Below, one piece after another: positions 44,260 through 53,323 of a stretch of DNA of 64,000 nucleotides. The stretch comes from Aliiroseovarius sp. PrR006 (lineage in GTDB: Bacteria > Pseudomonadota > Alphaproteobacteria > Rhodobacterales > Rhodobacteraceae), in contig NZ_JAAGOY010000008.1 in NCBI RefSeq assembly GCF_010500215.1, positions 96,227-160,226 of the forward strand, in the 5' to 3' direction. The position numbers and the translations under genes were made by a program. Each line of letters begins with the position of its first letter. Position 1 is the stretch's first letter. A model generated the notes under the pieces. That model ran no database searches, was not told where the DNA came from, and was given only the letters and a program-made list of their open reading frames with translations.

Positions 44260-45621
44260 TTATCTGTTGGGCAGCAACATCAAAGCGAGGTCCGGCACAA
44301 GTGACACCAACACCCAAACGCCAATCAGTGCTGCAAGATAGGGAACCGTATACCTGAGCAGGCGGAAATAGGGAACACCCGTAACGCCGGAGGCCACGTA
44401 GAGATTCAATCCGTACGGCGGTGTGATAAATCCGATGGATGCCCCGACCAGGAAAATGACCGAGAAGTGGATCGGGTCAATGCCAACCGATGCTGCAATC
44501 GGTGCCAGAATGGGCGCCAGAATGATGGTGACAGGCAAGCTTTCCAGCACCATGCCCGAGAAGAAAACGATGACCATCGAGGTGAACAACACCGCATAGT
44601 ATCCTCCCATTGAGGTTACGAAATCACCGATAGTCTGCTGTGCCCCTAGAAGAGATAGGATTTGTTGCATCACAACAGAAATCGCAATGAGAGGAGCAAG
44701 GATGCCGCTGATTTGGGCAGAGCGCACCACGATTGATGGGATCTGCGGGACAGTGAATCCTTCGACCACAAACATCTCGGCGAAGCTTTTGTCGGAAACG
44801 GGCTTGTCTCGGTCCGAACCCATGATCTTGTTGAGCGGGTAGCTGACAAGCCCTGCGATTACACAGAAGCCGACGGTGACGCCTGCGGCCTCGGTGGGTG
44901 AAAACTTACCCGTGTAGATTCCCCACAGCACCAGCCCGATGGCGAAGAAACCAAGCCAAGCACCAAAGGCCGTTTTCAGCACGCGATTCAATTGCAGCGG
45001 AATAAGATAGCCCCATCCATTGATACGGCAGATAATCCAGCAGGCAAACTGCATCCCGATCACCATCAGCGCACCCGGCAGGATACCTGCGACGAACAGG
45101 TCCGAGATCGGCAGGTTCAACAAGAACCCGTAGACGATGAAGATGATCGATGGCGGGATGATAATGCCGACTGTACCGCCCGCGGCGGCAGTGGCTGCTG
45201 AGAAGCGCTCATCATAGCCACCTTTGACCATTTCCGGGTGCAGCATCGAACCGATTGTAGCTGTCGTGGCCGAGTTCGACCCCGAGATCGCCGCGAACAG
45301 ACCACAGGCGCCCAGCGACGCCATCGCAAGCCCGCCTCGCAGCCAGCCAAGACAGGCATAGGCAAAGTCGGACAGCCTTCGGGCGATCCCGGATTGGTTG
45401 ATCAGGTCACCGGTTAGAATGAAGAGCGGCATCGCAAGAAGGGCGAAACCTTTATTGAACACATTCATCAGCTCGGCACCCATATTGTCGAGCGTCAGGC
45501 CAAGCACAAACGAACAGCCGATGACCCAATAGGCAATAACCAGCAGCACCGGAACGCCCAGCATGAAAAGTAAGGTGACCCCAAGTGAGATCAGTGTAAC
45601 CAGAGTACCATCGGTCATCAC
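44260..45621 (-). CDS. iseM: TRAP transporter large permease (DctM), probable isethionate importer
   Basis: This is a 453-residue DctM protein of normal length with about twelve hydrophobic segments. Family motifs include ALLAMPLFILTGDLINQSGIA near 58, AAISGSNSATTATIGSML near 110, GIIIPPSIIFIVYG near 150 and GASIGFITPPYGLNLYVASG near 395. The start overlaps the small-permease stop by 4 bases. With the dehydrogenase and Xsc genes next door it probably imports isethionate with a cation gradient. The symbol follows the IseKLM nomenclature by context only. Confidence 0.88.
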   Translation of the reverse strand: MMTDGTLVTLISLGVTLLFMLGVPVLLVIAYWVIGCSFVLGLTLDNMGAELMNVFNKGFALLAMPLFILTGDLINQSGIARRLSDFAYACLGWLRGGLAMASLGACGLFAAISGSNSATTATIGSMLHPEMVKGGYDERFSAATAAAGGTVGIIIPPSIIFIVYGFLLNLPISDLFVAGILPGALMVIGMQFACWIICRINGWGYLIPLQLNRVLKTAFGAWLGFFAIGLVLWGIYTGKFSPTEAAGVTVGFCVIAGLVSYPLNKIMGSDRDKPVSDKSFAEMFVVEGFTVPQIPSIVVRSAQISGILAPLIAISVVMQQILSLLGAQQTIGDFVTSMGGYYAVLFTSMVIVFFSGMVLESLPVTIILAPILAPIAASVGIDPIHFSVIFLVGASIGFITPPYGLNLYVASGVTGVPYFRLLRYTVPYLAALIGVWVLVSLVPDLALMLLPNR

Positions 45622-46286
45622 ACGTCTCCCCCAATGACAGCTTGTTTGATCAGCGGTTGCCCACTGCGGAAATTGCGAATGTCATCGAACAGGTTTTCGA
45701 AGACACGGGCCGTCATCAGGACGGCCGAGAACGGCACGGTGATCAGAAACCACCACTGCATCGTGTTGTCTGTGCCCAAAACAATCTGGAAATTTGATGC
45801 CGAAAGTGCTGTGGCACGAGTGGTCGTGACCACCACGATCACCGCGAAGATGAACCACAGGACCGCATCCAGACACAGACAGGCAATCTGCCCACCGCGC
45901 GGCATAGCGGTTCGGAACTCGGCAAAGCTAAGGTGCGTGCGCAGGCGGACGTTGAACGCCGCACCGAACCACGCCATGATCATGAACAGAAGCGGTGGGA
46001 TGGTCGTTGACCACGGCTGCTGATTTGAAAAAATGAAACGGTCGATCACCCCCCAGAAGATGATGAACGCAATAGCAAGATAGCTGTAGACCATAATCGT
46101 GCGCTCAAGATGGCGATCCAGCAAAGGCACCTTCTTATAGACCCACAGCATCACCAACCCCAAAAGGGCCGTCGCCGCTGCCCCGAACACCCATGCAGCA
46201 TTCGGTTTAAGTGCGTTGCGTATTTCGTAGCTATCCTGAGACGCGAAGGCGCTGATGATCGCGCCCAACTCTGACCAGAGTGCCAT
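45618..46286 (-). CDS. iseL: TRAP transporter small permease (DctQ), probable isethionate importer
   Basis: This is a 222-residue membrane protein with four to five hydrophobic segments. The core DctQ loop is RLRTHLSFAEFRTAMPRG near 113. It is somewhat longer than average because of an extra N-terminal region. The gene lies between the large-permease and binding-protein genes and overlaps the former, so subunit production is coupled. Confidence 0.88.
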   Translation of the reverse strand: MALWSELGAIISAFASQDSYEIRNALKPNAAWVFGAAATALLGLVMLWVYKKVPLLDRHLERTIMVYSYLAIAFIIFWGVIDRFIFSNQQPWSTTIPPLLFMIMAWFGAAFNVRLRTHLSFAEFRTAMPRGGQIACLCLDAVLWFIFAVIVVVTTTRATALSASNFQIVLGTDNTMQWWFLITVPFSAVLMTARVFENLFDDIRNFRSGQPLIKQAVIGGDV

Positions 46287-46335
46287 TCATTCCTCCCTTG
46301 GATGCCCGCCGGCTTCCACCGGCCTGAGGGCAGAC

Positions 46336-46364
46336 GGGACCGGCGCATCCTGCGCACCGGCCCC
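46336..46364. promoter_or_regulatory. Stem-loop between TRAP binding-protein and permease genes
   Basis: GGGACCGGCGC and the facing GCGCACCGGCCCC form a GC-rich stem with a 5-base loop and a small bulge in the 102-base gap 46287-46388. It mirrors the hairpins in the first TRAP operon (3135-3200) and suggests excess production of the binding protein. Confidence 0.45.
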
Positions 46365-46388
46365 GGTTCTCTTGTTCTACGACGAACG

Positions 46389-47621
46389 TTAGCCCTTCCA
46401 CCAACGGCGGGGCTCAACATTCTCCGGCTTCATATCTTTTGGAACCTGCCGCGCGATGTCGTAGATCTCTTGATAGGTGTCGATGCCACCTGCCCAACCG
46501 TTCAGACGTTCACGCCACTTCTCCCAAAGCTGCGGTTGATACTCGGGCGAGCACATTTCCTCGGCCATCTTGATTTGATCGTCGGCCAGGAAGGCGTTGC
46601 GGACATTGTTTTCCGCAAAGATCGTTCCCGGCATCTGCGGATCCGAGTGCCCCACGGTCTTGATAAGCGCAGCTTCGTTGGCTGCCTGGACATGCGTTTG
46701 CGCCCAGTAAGCTGACTCCATGACTGCATCCTGCAAGTACCCTTCAAGGCTGTCAAATACAGAGGCGCTCATCGAGGTGTGCTCGGTGCCGCAGAAGAAC
46801 TTGAGGTCCACCGACTGCGAAACCACAGGCGACATATTGGCATAAGCTACTGCCGACGCCCATGTTTCAGCACCATCGATCAGGCCCTGCTTCAGACCAT
46901 CCAGAGTTTCTTCCCATGCAACCGGAACCGGGTTCAGGTTCAGGGCCTGCATGGCGATCCGGCCCAGCTGGGTACCAGTCACGCGGTTTTTCGTTCCAAA
47001 CAGCTGTTCCAACTTGGTCACGGTGGGCTTGTCTTCCCAGCCTAGGCCCAGCTGGATTCCGCGCAGCTCGCAATGACTGAACAGGAATTTCAAGCCGTGT
47101 CGCTTCTCAAGCGGATCGCGCAGGATGCGCTGCGATTCTGGGCTATAGAGGAAATGATATTGCGAGGCGCGGCCCGGGAACATGTAGGCATAGTCCAACA
47201 CGTTCAGGTATGGCGCACCACCAGCCGAGTTTTGAGTCGACGCGGCATAGATATCAACGATCCCTTGTTGGGTTTTTTCCACACAAGAGGTTTGACCACA
47301 GATCTGGTTATTGCCGATGAATTCGACCCGAATTTCACCATCGGTGCGGCTCTCTAGGTCACGCGCGAACTCCAGCGCCCCTGCACGTTCGATAAGTAGG
47401 TTCTGAGCGTTAAAGCCAGAAGCGCCGAATTTCAGGGTGTGTTTTGCAGGCTTGGAATAGCGCTTTTCGTAAGTCGATTCTGCAGCCGACGCGAGGTTCG
47501 CGAGGCTCATAGCGCCGCCGAATCCACCAGCGGCCAAAAGCGTCGAGCTCATCCCATAGCGCCCAGCCACTCTGAACAGATCACGTCGTGAGATCTTACT
47601 CAGGTTGTTGGATACACTCAT
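46389..47621 (-). CDS. iseK: TRAP transporter substrate-binding protein (DctP), probable isethionate binder
   Basis: This 410-residue protein has a long twin-arginine signal (SRRDLFRVAGRYGMSS..., cleaved near ASAAEST, about residue 47). The DctP fold shows LKFGASGFNAQNLLIERAG near 64, GGAPYLNVLDYAYMFPG near 132, GTQLGRIAMQALNLNPVPVAWEE near 216 and DGAETWASAVAY near 250. It is the first gene after the divergent promoter and is followed by a hairpin and the permease genes. Ligand assignment (isethionate) rests on the adjacent dehydrogenase and Xsc genes. Confidence 0.88.
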   Translation of the reverse strand: MSVSNNLSKISRRDLFRVAGRYGMSSTLLAAGGFGGAMSLANLASAAESTYEKRYSKPAKHTLKFGASGFNAQNLLIERAGALEFARDLESRTDGEIRVEFIGNNQICGQTSCVEKTQQGIVDIYAASTQNSAGGAPYLNVLDYAYMFPGRASQYHFLYSPESQRILRDPLEKRHGLKFLFSHCELRGIQLGLGWEDKPTVTKLEQLFGTKNRVTGTQLGRIAMQALNLNPVPVAWEETLDGLKQGLIDGAETWASAVAYANMSPVVSQSVDLKFFCGTEHTSMSASVFDSLEGYLQDAVMESAYWAQTHVQAANEAALIKTVGHSDPQMPGTIFAENNVRNAFLADDQIKMAEEMCSPEYQPQLWEKWRERLNGWAGGIDTYQEIYDIARQVPKDMKPENVEPRRWWKG

Positions 47622-47647
47622 TTCATTCCTCCCTTAAGTTCAATTAT

Positions 47648-47664
47648 TGAGACTTGTGGTCTCA
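47648..47664. promoter_or_regulatory. Inverted repeat in the divergent isethionate promoter, candidate IclR operator
   Basis: TGAGACTTGTGGTCTCA is a perfect TGAGAC-N5-GTCTCA repeat, 27 bases from the TRAP binding-protein start and 77 bases from the dehydrogenase start. One bound regulator could control both arms. Confidence 0.55.
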
Positions 47665-47740
47665 TTAATACTGTATTAGTGATGGATTACGCAAGGGAAT
47701 TCGCGTTTCGCCTAAAAAACAGCCATTGGAGAAAACTCAC

Positions 47741-49363
47741 ATGTCGCAGAAAAAAGCTGATTTTCTGATAGTTGGAGCAGGATCTGCTGGATGCGTGCTG
47801 GCAAACCGATTGAGCGAAAACCCCGCGAATCGGGTGATTCTCTTGGAGGCAGGGGGCCGCGACTTGAATCCGTGGATCCACGTCCCGGTCGGCTATTTCA
47901 AAACGCTGCACAATCCGAATACCGATTGGTGCTACAAGTCCGAACCCGACCCTGGCCTGAACGGGCGCTCGCTTGATTGGCCGCGTGGGAAAACCTTGGG
48001 GGGATCCAGCTCGATTAATGGGCTTCTTTACGTGCGCGGGCAAAAAGAAGACTATGATCGCTGGGCACAGCGCGGAAATCGTGGCTGGAGCTATGACGAC
48101 GTCCTTCCCTTATTCAAGCGCTCAGAAGCACATGAGAATGGCGCAGACGAGTTCCATGGCGGCGACGGCGGTCTTTCGGTTTCATTGATCCGCGCCAAAA
48201 GCGAAATATCGGAAGCCTTCATTGATGCGGCCGTGGAAATGGGCGTGCCGCGGACAGACGACTATAATGGCGCCGATCAAGAAGGGGCTGGATACTTTCA
48301 CCAGACCGCCAAAGGCGGCTTCCGGTGTTCGTCCGCCCGCGCCTTCCTTAATCCAGCCAAGAAGCGTTCGAACCTTGAGGTCGTCACGCACGCCCATACC
48401 GAGTCTCTGATTTTCGACCCCCAAGATCCGAAGAAGGTGATCGGGGTGCGCTATTCCCGCAATGGCGCGACCCACGAAGCGCTGCTTAATCCGGGTGGCG
48501 AAGTTGTGCTGTCCGCGGGCGCCATCGGGTCACCGCAGATCCTTGAGCTTTCAGGGATTGGCCGCGGAGATGTATTGCAAAAAGCTGGGGTCGACGTCCG
48601 GCACGAATTGCCCGGTGTAGGGGAGTGCCTGCAGGACCACCTGCAAATCCGACTGGTCTATGAGGTCAACGCGCAAACCCTGAACGACGCGATCAACCGA
48701 TTTGTTCCCCGGATGGGCATTGGTCTGAACTATGTGTTGTTCCGACAGGGTCCGATGAGCCTTGGAGCAAGTCAGGTTTGTATTTTCGCCAAGTCGATGG
48801 AAGGGCTCGAGACCCCGGACATCCAGTTCCACTTTCAGCCGCTGAGCGCAGACAAACCCGGCATTGAGATGCATCCATTCTCGGGGATCACGTCATCCGT
48901 ATGCCAACTGCGTCCAGAAAGCCGGGGGCATATCCACATCGCAAGCCCGCGCGCCTCGGACTATCCCAAGATCGTGCCGAACTACCTTTCGGCCACCGCA
49001 GACCAACTCTGCGCCATTCGCGCCGTCAAATTTGCCCGTGCCATGACACAAACCAAGGCGCTCAGCCCGTTCATCGTGCGCGAACATGTGCCGCAGGGTA
49101 ATCCGCAAAGCGACGAAGAGCTTTTGGATTGCGCGCGCAGCATCAGCCAGACGATCTATCACCCCACCAGCACCTGTCGCATGGGAAATGATGACCTTGC
49201 CGTCGTCGACGATCGCCTGCGTGTACGCGGGATATCGGGGCTGCGCATAGCGGATGCCTCGATCATGCCCGACATCGTTTCGGGCAACACCAACGCCCCG
49301 ACAATCATGATTGGCGAAAAGGCCAGCGACATGATCCTCGAAGATCGTGCCGGCCGCGCCTGA
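47741..49363 (+). CDS. iseJ: GMC family FAD-dependent dehydrogenase, probable isethionate dehydrogenase
   Basis: This 540-residue oxidoreductase is related to choline dehydrogenase. The ATG at 47741 has GGAGA upstream. The FAD motif VGAGSAGCVLANRL is at residues 9-22, the GMC signature GGSSSINGLLYVRG near 87, the second signature GAIGSPQILELSGIG near 262, and the active-site His region TIYHPTSTCRMG near 475 (His) with SGNTNAPTIMIGEK at the end. IseJ of Cupriavidus is a membrane-linked GMC enzyme oxidising isethionate to sulfoacetaldehyde, the Xsc substrate. With xsc only 38 bases downstream this is the best function. A different 2-hydroxyethyl compound remains possible. Confidence 0.85.
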   Translation: MSQKKADFLIVGAGSAGCVLANRLSENPANRVILLEAGGRDLNPWIHVPVGYFKTLHNPNTDWCYKSEPDPGLNGRSLDWPRGKTLGGSSSINGLLYVRGQKEDYDRWAQRGNRGWSYDDVLPLFKRSEAHENGADEFHGGDGGLSVSLIRAKSEISEAFIDAAVEMGVPRTDDYNGADQEGAGYFHQTAKGGFRCSSARAFLNPAKKRSNLEVVTHAHTESLIFDPQDPKKVIGVRYSRNGATHEALLNPGGEVVLSAGAIGSPQILELSGIGRGDVLQKAGVDVRHELPGVGECLQDHLQIRLVYEVNAQTLNDAINRFVPRMGIGLNYVLFRQGPMSLGASQVCIFAKSMEGLETPDIQFHFQPLSADKPGIEMHPFSGITSSVCQLRPESRGHIHIASPRASDYPKIVPNYLSATADQLCAIRAVKFARAMTQTKALSPFIVREHVPQGNPQSDEELLDCARSISQTIYHPTSTCRMGNDDLAVVDDRLRVRGISGLRIADASIMPDIVSGNTNAPTIMIGEKASDMILEDRAGRA

Positions 49364-49401
49364 GCCCACCAACAGACCATATTCCTATAGGAGACGCGAC
49401 A

Positions 49402-51180
49402 ATGAAAATGACCACGGAAGAAGCCTTCGTTAAGGTTCTACAAATGCACGGGATCGACCATGCATTTGGCATCATCGGATCGGCCATGATGCCGATTTCG
49501 GACCTGTTCCCCGCAGCGGGCATCAAGTTCTTTGACTGTGCGCACGAGTGCAACGCAGGCATGATGGCAGATGGCTTCACGCGTGCTTCCGGGGATATGT
49601 CGATGATGGTGGCCCAGAACGGCCCCGGCATCACCAGCCTCGTCACGCCGATCAAGACCGCCTATTGGAACCATACGCCTTTGCTTGTCGTGACCCCTCA
49701 GGCCGCCAACAAGACCTTGGGCCAAGGTGGTTTCCAAGAGGTCGAACAGATGGCTCTTCTGGAAGATATGGTCGCCTATCAGGAAGAGGTCCGCGACCCC
49801 TCGCGCATGGCCGAAGTGCTTAACCGTGTGATCCTGCAGGCCAAACGCGCAAGCGCGCCTGCACAGATCAACATTCCGCGCGACTATTGGACCCAAATCA
49901 TCGACATCGATCTGCCCGCCGTTGTTGAATTCGAGCGCCCGTCGGGTGGCGAAAACGCTGTTGCGGAAGCGGCCGCGCTTCTGTCGACCGCCAAGTTCCC
50001 AGTGATCCTGAACGGCGCTGGCGTTGTTCTGGGCGATGCTATCGGCGATTCAATGGCGCTCGCTGAACGTCTGGATGCGCCGGTTTGTGTTGGCTATCAG
50101 CACAACGACGCTTTCCCCGGTTCACACCCGCTGTTTGCTGGCCCGCTTGGCTATAACGGGTCGAAAGCCGGGATGGAGCTGATCTCGAAAGCCGACGTCG
50201 TGCTGGCGCTTGGCACACGTTTGAACCCGTTCTCGACGCTGCCGGGCTATGGCATTGATTACTGGCCCAAGGACGCAAAAATCATTCAGGTTGACATTAA
50301 CCCGGATCGCATTGGTCTTACCAAGCCGGTTTCGGTCGGCATCGTAGGTGACTCGAAGAAAGTGGCACAGGGCATTTTGGCGCAGTTGGGCGATGGTGCC
50401 GGTGATGGTAGACGTGCAGAACGCAAGGCCGCGATCTCGGAAACCAAGTCACGTTGGGCTCAGGAACTGACCTCGATGGACCACGAGGACGACGATCCGG
50501 GCACCACTTGGAACGAGCGTGCGCGTGACCGCGAGCCGCAGAAAATGTCTCCGCGTATGGCATGGCGCGCCATTCAGGCCGCCCTTCCGAAAGAGGCGAT
50601 CATCTCGTCCGATATCGGCAACAACTGCGCGATCGGCAACGCCTATCCGTCCTTTGAAGATGGTCGCAAATATCTGGCCCCCGGCTTATTCGGACCTTGC
50701 GGCTACGGCTTCCCCGCGATCTGCGGTGCCAAGATCGCCTGCCCGGACACGCCGGTTGTCGGCTTCGCCGGAGACGGTGCATTCGGCATCTCGATGAACG
50801 AGATGGTGTCAGTAAACCGTGACGACTGGCCTGCCATCACCATGGTGATCTTCCGCAACTATCAGTGGGGCGCGGAGAAGCGCAACACGACCTTGTGGTT
50901 CGAAGACAACTTCGTCGGCACCGAACTGGCCACCGAGGTAAGCTATGCCGGTATCGCCCAAGCCTGTGGCGTGGACGGGGTTGCCGTTTACTCGATGGAA
51001 GAACTGACCGACGAGCTGAACAAAGCCGTGACCCGTCAGATGAAGGAAGGCAAAACCACCTTTATCGAGATCATGCTGAACCAGGAACTGGGGGAACCGT
51101 TCCGCCGCGATGCCATGAAGAAACCAGTCAGCGTTGCAGGTATTGACGCGGCTGACATGAAGTCGAAACGCTCGGCCTAA
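49402..51180 (+). CDS. xsc: Sulfoacetaldehyde acetyltransferase
   Basis: This 592-residue thiamine-diphosphate enzyme cleaves sulfoacetaldehyde with phosphate to acetyl phosphate and sulfite. The N-terminal catalytic Glu is in CAHECNAGMMADGF near 50, and the distinctive FGIIGSAMMPISDLFP opening and GYQHNDAFPGSHP near 230 are typical of Xsc rather than acetolactate synthase. The ThDP motif runs GDGAFGISMNEM to RNYQWGAEKRN near 455-490. A good ribosome site (AGGAGACG) precedes the start. It receives its substrate from the GMC dehydrogenase upstream and hands acetyl phosphate to Pta. Confidence 0.96.
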   Translation: MKMTTEEAFVKVLQMHGIDHAFGIIGSAMMPISDLFPAAGIKFFDCAHECNAGMMADGFTRASGDMSMMVAQNGPGITSLVTPIKTAYWNHTPLLVVTPQAANKTLGQGGFQEVEQMALLEDMVAYQEEVRDPSRMAEVLNRVILQAKRASAPAQINIPRDYWTQIIDIDLPAVVEFERPSGGENAVAEAAALLSTAKFPVILNGAGVVLGDAIGDSMALAERLDAPVCVGYQHNDAFPGSHPLFAGPLGYNGSKAGMELISKADVVLALGTRLNPFSTLPGYGIDYWPKDAKIIQVDINPDRIGLTKPVSVGIVGDSKKVAQGILAQLGDGAGDGRRAERKAAISETKSRWAQELTSMDHEDDDPGTTWNERARDREPQKMSPRMAWRAIQAALPKEAIISSDIGNNCAIGNAYPSFEDGRKYLAPGLFGPCGYGFPAICGAKIACPDTPVVGFAGDGAFGISMNEMVSVNRDDWPAITMVIFRNYQWGAEKRNTTLWFEDNFVGTELATEVSYAGIAQACGVDGVAVYSMEELTDELNKAVTRQMKEGKTTFIEIMLNQELGEPFRRDAMKKPVSVAGIDAADMKSKRSA

Positions 51181-51186
51181 TCTCCC

Positions 51187-51249
51187 GTGCCGGCACAAGG
51201 CCTACGTGCCGGCACTCCTCGCGTCTCCTCCACCGACCGGAGGAGACGC
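51187..51249 (+). terminator. Two strong hairpins between xsc and the exporter gene
   Basis: GTGCCGGCAC occurs twice (51187 and 51206), each a palindrome and able to pair with the other. A second stem GCGTCTCCTC/GAGGAGACGC (51221-51249, 9-base loop, perfect) follows, then CCTTTCC. They probably trim the transcript or reduce read-through, giving more xsc than exporter mRNA. Confidence 0.6.
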
Positions 51250-51269
51250 CCTTTCCTAAGGACAAACAG

Positions 51270-52307
51270 ATGCAAACCACTGCGCGCCCTCCTTTGGTGC
51301 CCAGACTGCAGGGCTTTCTAGAGACCCATTGGCGCGGCTTCATGGTTTCCGTGGTCGTGGCCGTTGCCGCACAATTCCTGTCAGAGCACTATGGCGCTCC
51401 GGCAATGCTGATGGCGCTGCTTCTGGGCATTGCCTTTCACTTCCTCACCGAAGACAGCGGTGGAGCCTGCAAGGCGGGGATCGAGTTTACCGCCCGCACA
51501 GTGCTGCGCTTTGGCGTTGCCCTTCTAGGCGTGCGGATCAGTGTCGAGCTGATGATCGGGCTTGGCGCGAACCTGATATCCGTGGTCGTCTTGGCCGTTA
51601 TCCTGACGATCCTTTTTGGCCTTGTGCTGTCACGCCTGCTTGGACGCGGCTGGCGCTTTGGCCTTCTAACAGGCGGGTCAGTGGCGATCTGTGGCGCCTC
51701 GGCCGCAATGGCAATCGCTGCGGTCCTGCCGAAAAACGAACATTCCGAACGCAACCTGATCTTCACCGTTCTATCGGTCACGGTGCTGTCGACCATCGCA
51801 ATGATCGCCTATCCCATCCTGACCGAGGCCTTTGACTTCAACGATGAGGTTTCGGGCGTCTTCCTTGGCGGGACGATCCACGATGTTGCCCAGGTTGTTG
51901 GCGCGGGCTTCTCGGTCTCGGATCAGGCGGGCGAAGTGGCCACGATGGTCAAATTGATCCGCGTTGCGATGTTGGCACCCGTTGTATTGATCATCTCGAT
52001 CGCCGTGCGGAGGTTTGCCGAAGACAATGCGACGGACGGCGCGCACCCACCTATCCTTCCGGGTTTCGTTATCGGGTTCCTGATCTTTGCGACGCTCAAC
52101 TCGATTGGGCTGATGCCGGCCATTCTGATCGATGCAATGTCAAGCCTGAGCCGCTGGGCCTTGCTGGTTTCAATCGCAGCCGTCGGGATGAAAACGTCCC
52201 TGAAACGCATTCTGGATGTTGGTGGACAAGCCATCGCGATGATCGTCATCGAAACCGTGTTTATCGCGGTCTTCGTACTGCTTGGCGTAACACTTCTTGG
52301 ACACTGA
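51270..52307 (+). CDS. YeiH/UPF0324 family membrane protein, probable sulfite/sulfate exporter
   Basis: This 345-residue protein has about ten hydrophobic segments. Family patterns include AGIEFTARTVLRFGVALLGVRIS near 67, LTGGSVAICGASAAMAIAAVLP near 138 and GVFLGGTIHDVAQVVGAGFSVS near 198. YeiH-type genes often sit beside xsc. Xsc releases sulfite, which is toxic, so export of it or of the sulfate made from it is the likely role. No sulfite dehydrogenase gene is visible here. The ion and direction are inferred from context. Confidence 0.85.
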   Translation: MQTTARPPLVPRLQGFLETHWRGFMVSVVVAVAAQFLSEHYGAPAMLMALLLGIAFHFLTEDSGGACKAGIEFTARTVLRFGVALLGVRISVELMIGLGANLISVVVLAVILTILFGLVLSRLLGRGWRFGLLTGGSVAICGASAAMAIAAVLPKNEHSERNLIFTVLSVTVLSTIAMIAYPILTEAFDFNDEVSGVFLGGTIHDVAQVVGAGFSVSDQAGEVATMVKLIRVAMLAPVVLIISIAVRRFAEDNATDGAHPPILPGFVIGFLIFATLNSIGLMPAILIDAMSSLSRWALLVSIAAVGMKTSLKRILDVGGQAIAMIVIETVFIAVFVLLGVTLLGH

Positions 52308-52318
52308 AAGGACGTTTC

Positions 52319-53323
52319 ATGAAACCGTTGGAAATGCTTCTGAAAAACGCCGCGCGGTCGCAAAAGAAGATTGTGCTGTCCGAAGGGGCTGACCCACGCG
52401 CGGTTCAGGCGGCGATCGAGGCCCGCAAACAGGGCATCGCCCAGATCGTCCTAGTAGGCGACGAAAAGGCGATCATGTCCCAGTTCGCCATCTCTGGCGC
52501 GACGCCAGATGAGGGGGTTGAGATCCACGACCCGGCGTCCTCGCCCTTGGTTGAGGAGCTGGCGCAGATTTTTCACGAACACCGCAAACAAAAGGGCATA
52601 TCGCTGGAAGAGGCGACCGAAGCAACGCACAAGCCGCATATCTATGCGGCATTGCTGGTCAAGACCGGGCGCGCGGACGGCACTGTCGGCGGCGCGATTG
52701 CCACGACAGCCGATATTGTTCGGGCGGCAATTCAGGTAATCGGCCCGAAGCCCGGTTCTAAACTGGTCTCAAGTTTCTTCCTGATGCTGTTTTGCAAGGA
52801 ACATCACACCAAGAAAGGCGCTCATGTTTTTGCCGACAGCGGGTTGGTTGTTGCCCCTTCCGCCGAAGAAATGGCGCAGATTGCGATCGACTCGGCTAAC
52901 AGCCTGTCCACGCTGACCGGTGAAACTCCGCGTGTTGCGATGTTGTCATTCTCGACCAGAGGCAGTGCAGATCATGACAAGGTTTCGAAGGTGGTCACTG
53001 CCACTGACCTTGCCAAACAGGCCGACCCGACACTCACAATTGATGGGGAACTGCAGTTCGACGCCGCCTTCGTGCCGCATGTCGCAGCCGCGAAGGCCAG
53101 CGATTCACCTTTGGCCGGCGACGCGAACGTCTTTGTTTTCCCCAATCTTGAAAGCGGCAACATCGCTTACAAGATCGCACAACGCCTTGGCGGAGCCGTC
53201 GCAATCGGGCCTATTCTTCAAGGTCTCGACAAACCAGCAAACGATCTGTCCAGAGGATGTGATGCTGAGGATATCCTTCACATGATCGCCGTCACTGCGG
53301 CCCAGGCTGATGCCAATCAGTAG
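52319..53323 (+). CDS. pta: Phosphate acetyltransferase
   Basis: This is a 334-residue Pta of the short, single-domain class. Family motifs: KKIVLSEGADPRAVQAAI near 17, GGAIATTADIVRAAIQVIG near 123, VAMLSFSTRGSADHDKV near 208 and DGELQFDAAFVP near 240, ending NVFVFPNLESGNIAYKIAQRLG and the conserved GLDKPANDLSRGC. It converts the acetyl phosphate from Xsc to acetyl-CoA. This short form without the DRTGG domain is the usual partner of Xsc. It ends the operon. Confidence 0.94.
   Translation: MKPLEMLLKNAARSQKKIVLSEGADPRAVQAAIEARKQGIAQIVLVGDEKAIMSQFAISGATPDEGVEIHDPASSPLVEELAQIFHEHRKQKGISLEEATEATHKPHIYAALLVKTGRADGTVGGAIATTADIVRAAIQVIGPKPGSKLVSSFFLMLFCKEHHTKKGAHVFADSGLVVAPSAEEMAQIAIDSANSLSTLTGETPRVAMLSFSTRGSADHDKVSKVVTATDLAKQADPTLTIDGELQFDAAFVPHVAAAKASDSPLAGDANVFVFPNLESGNIAYKIAQRLGGAVAIGPILQGLDKPANDLSRGCDAEDILHMIAVTAAQADANQ

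Noticed and set aside
49402..51180. Acetolactate synthase
   Set aside because: Same thiamine-diphosphate superfamily, but the sequence pattern, Pta partner and exporter neighbour identify sulfoacetaldehyde acetyltransferase.
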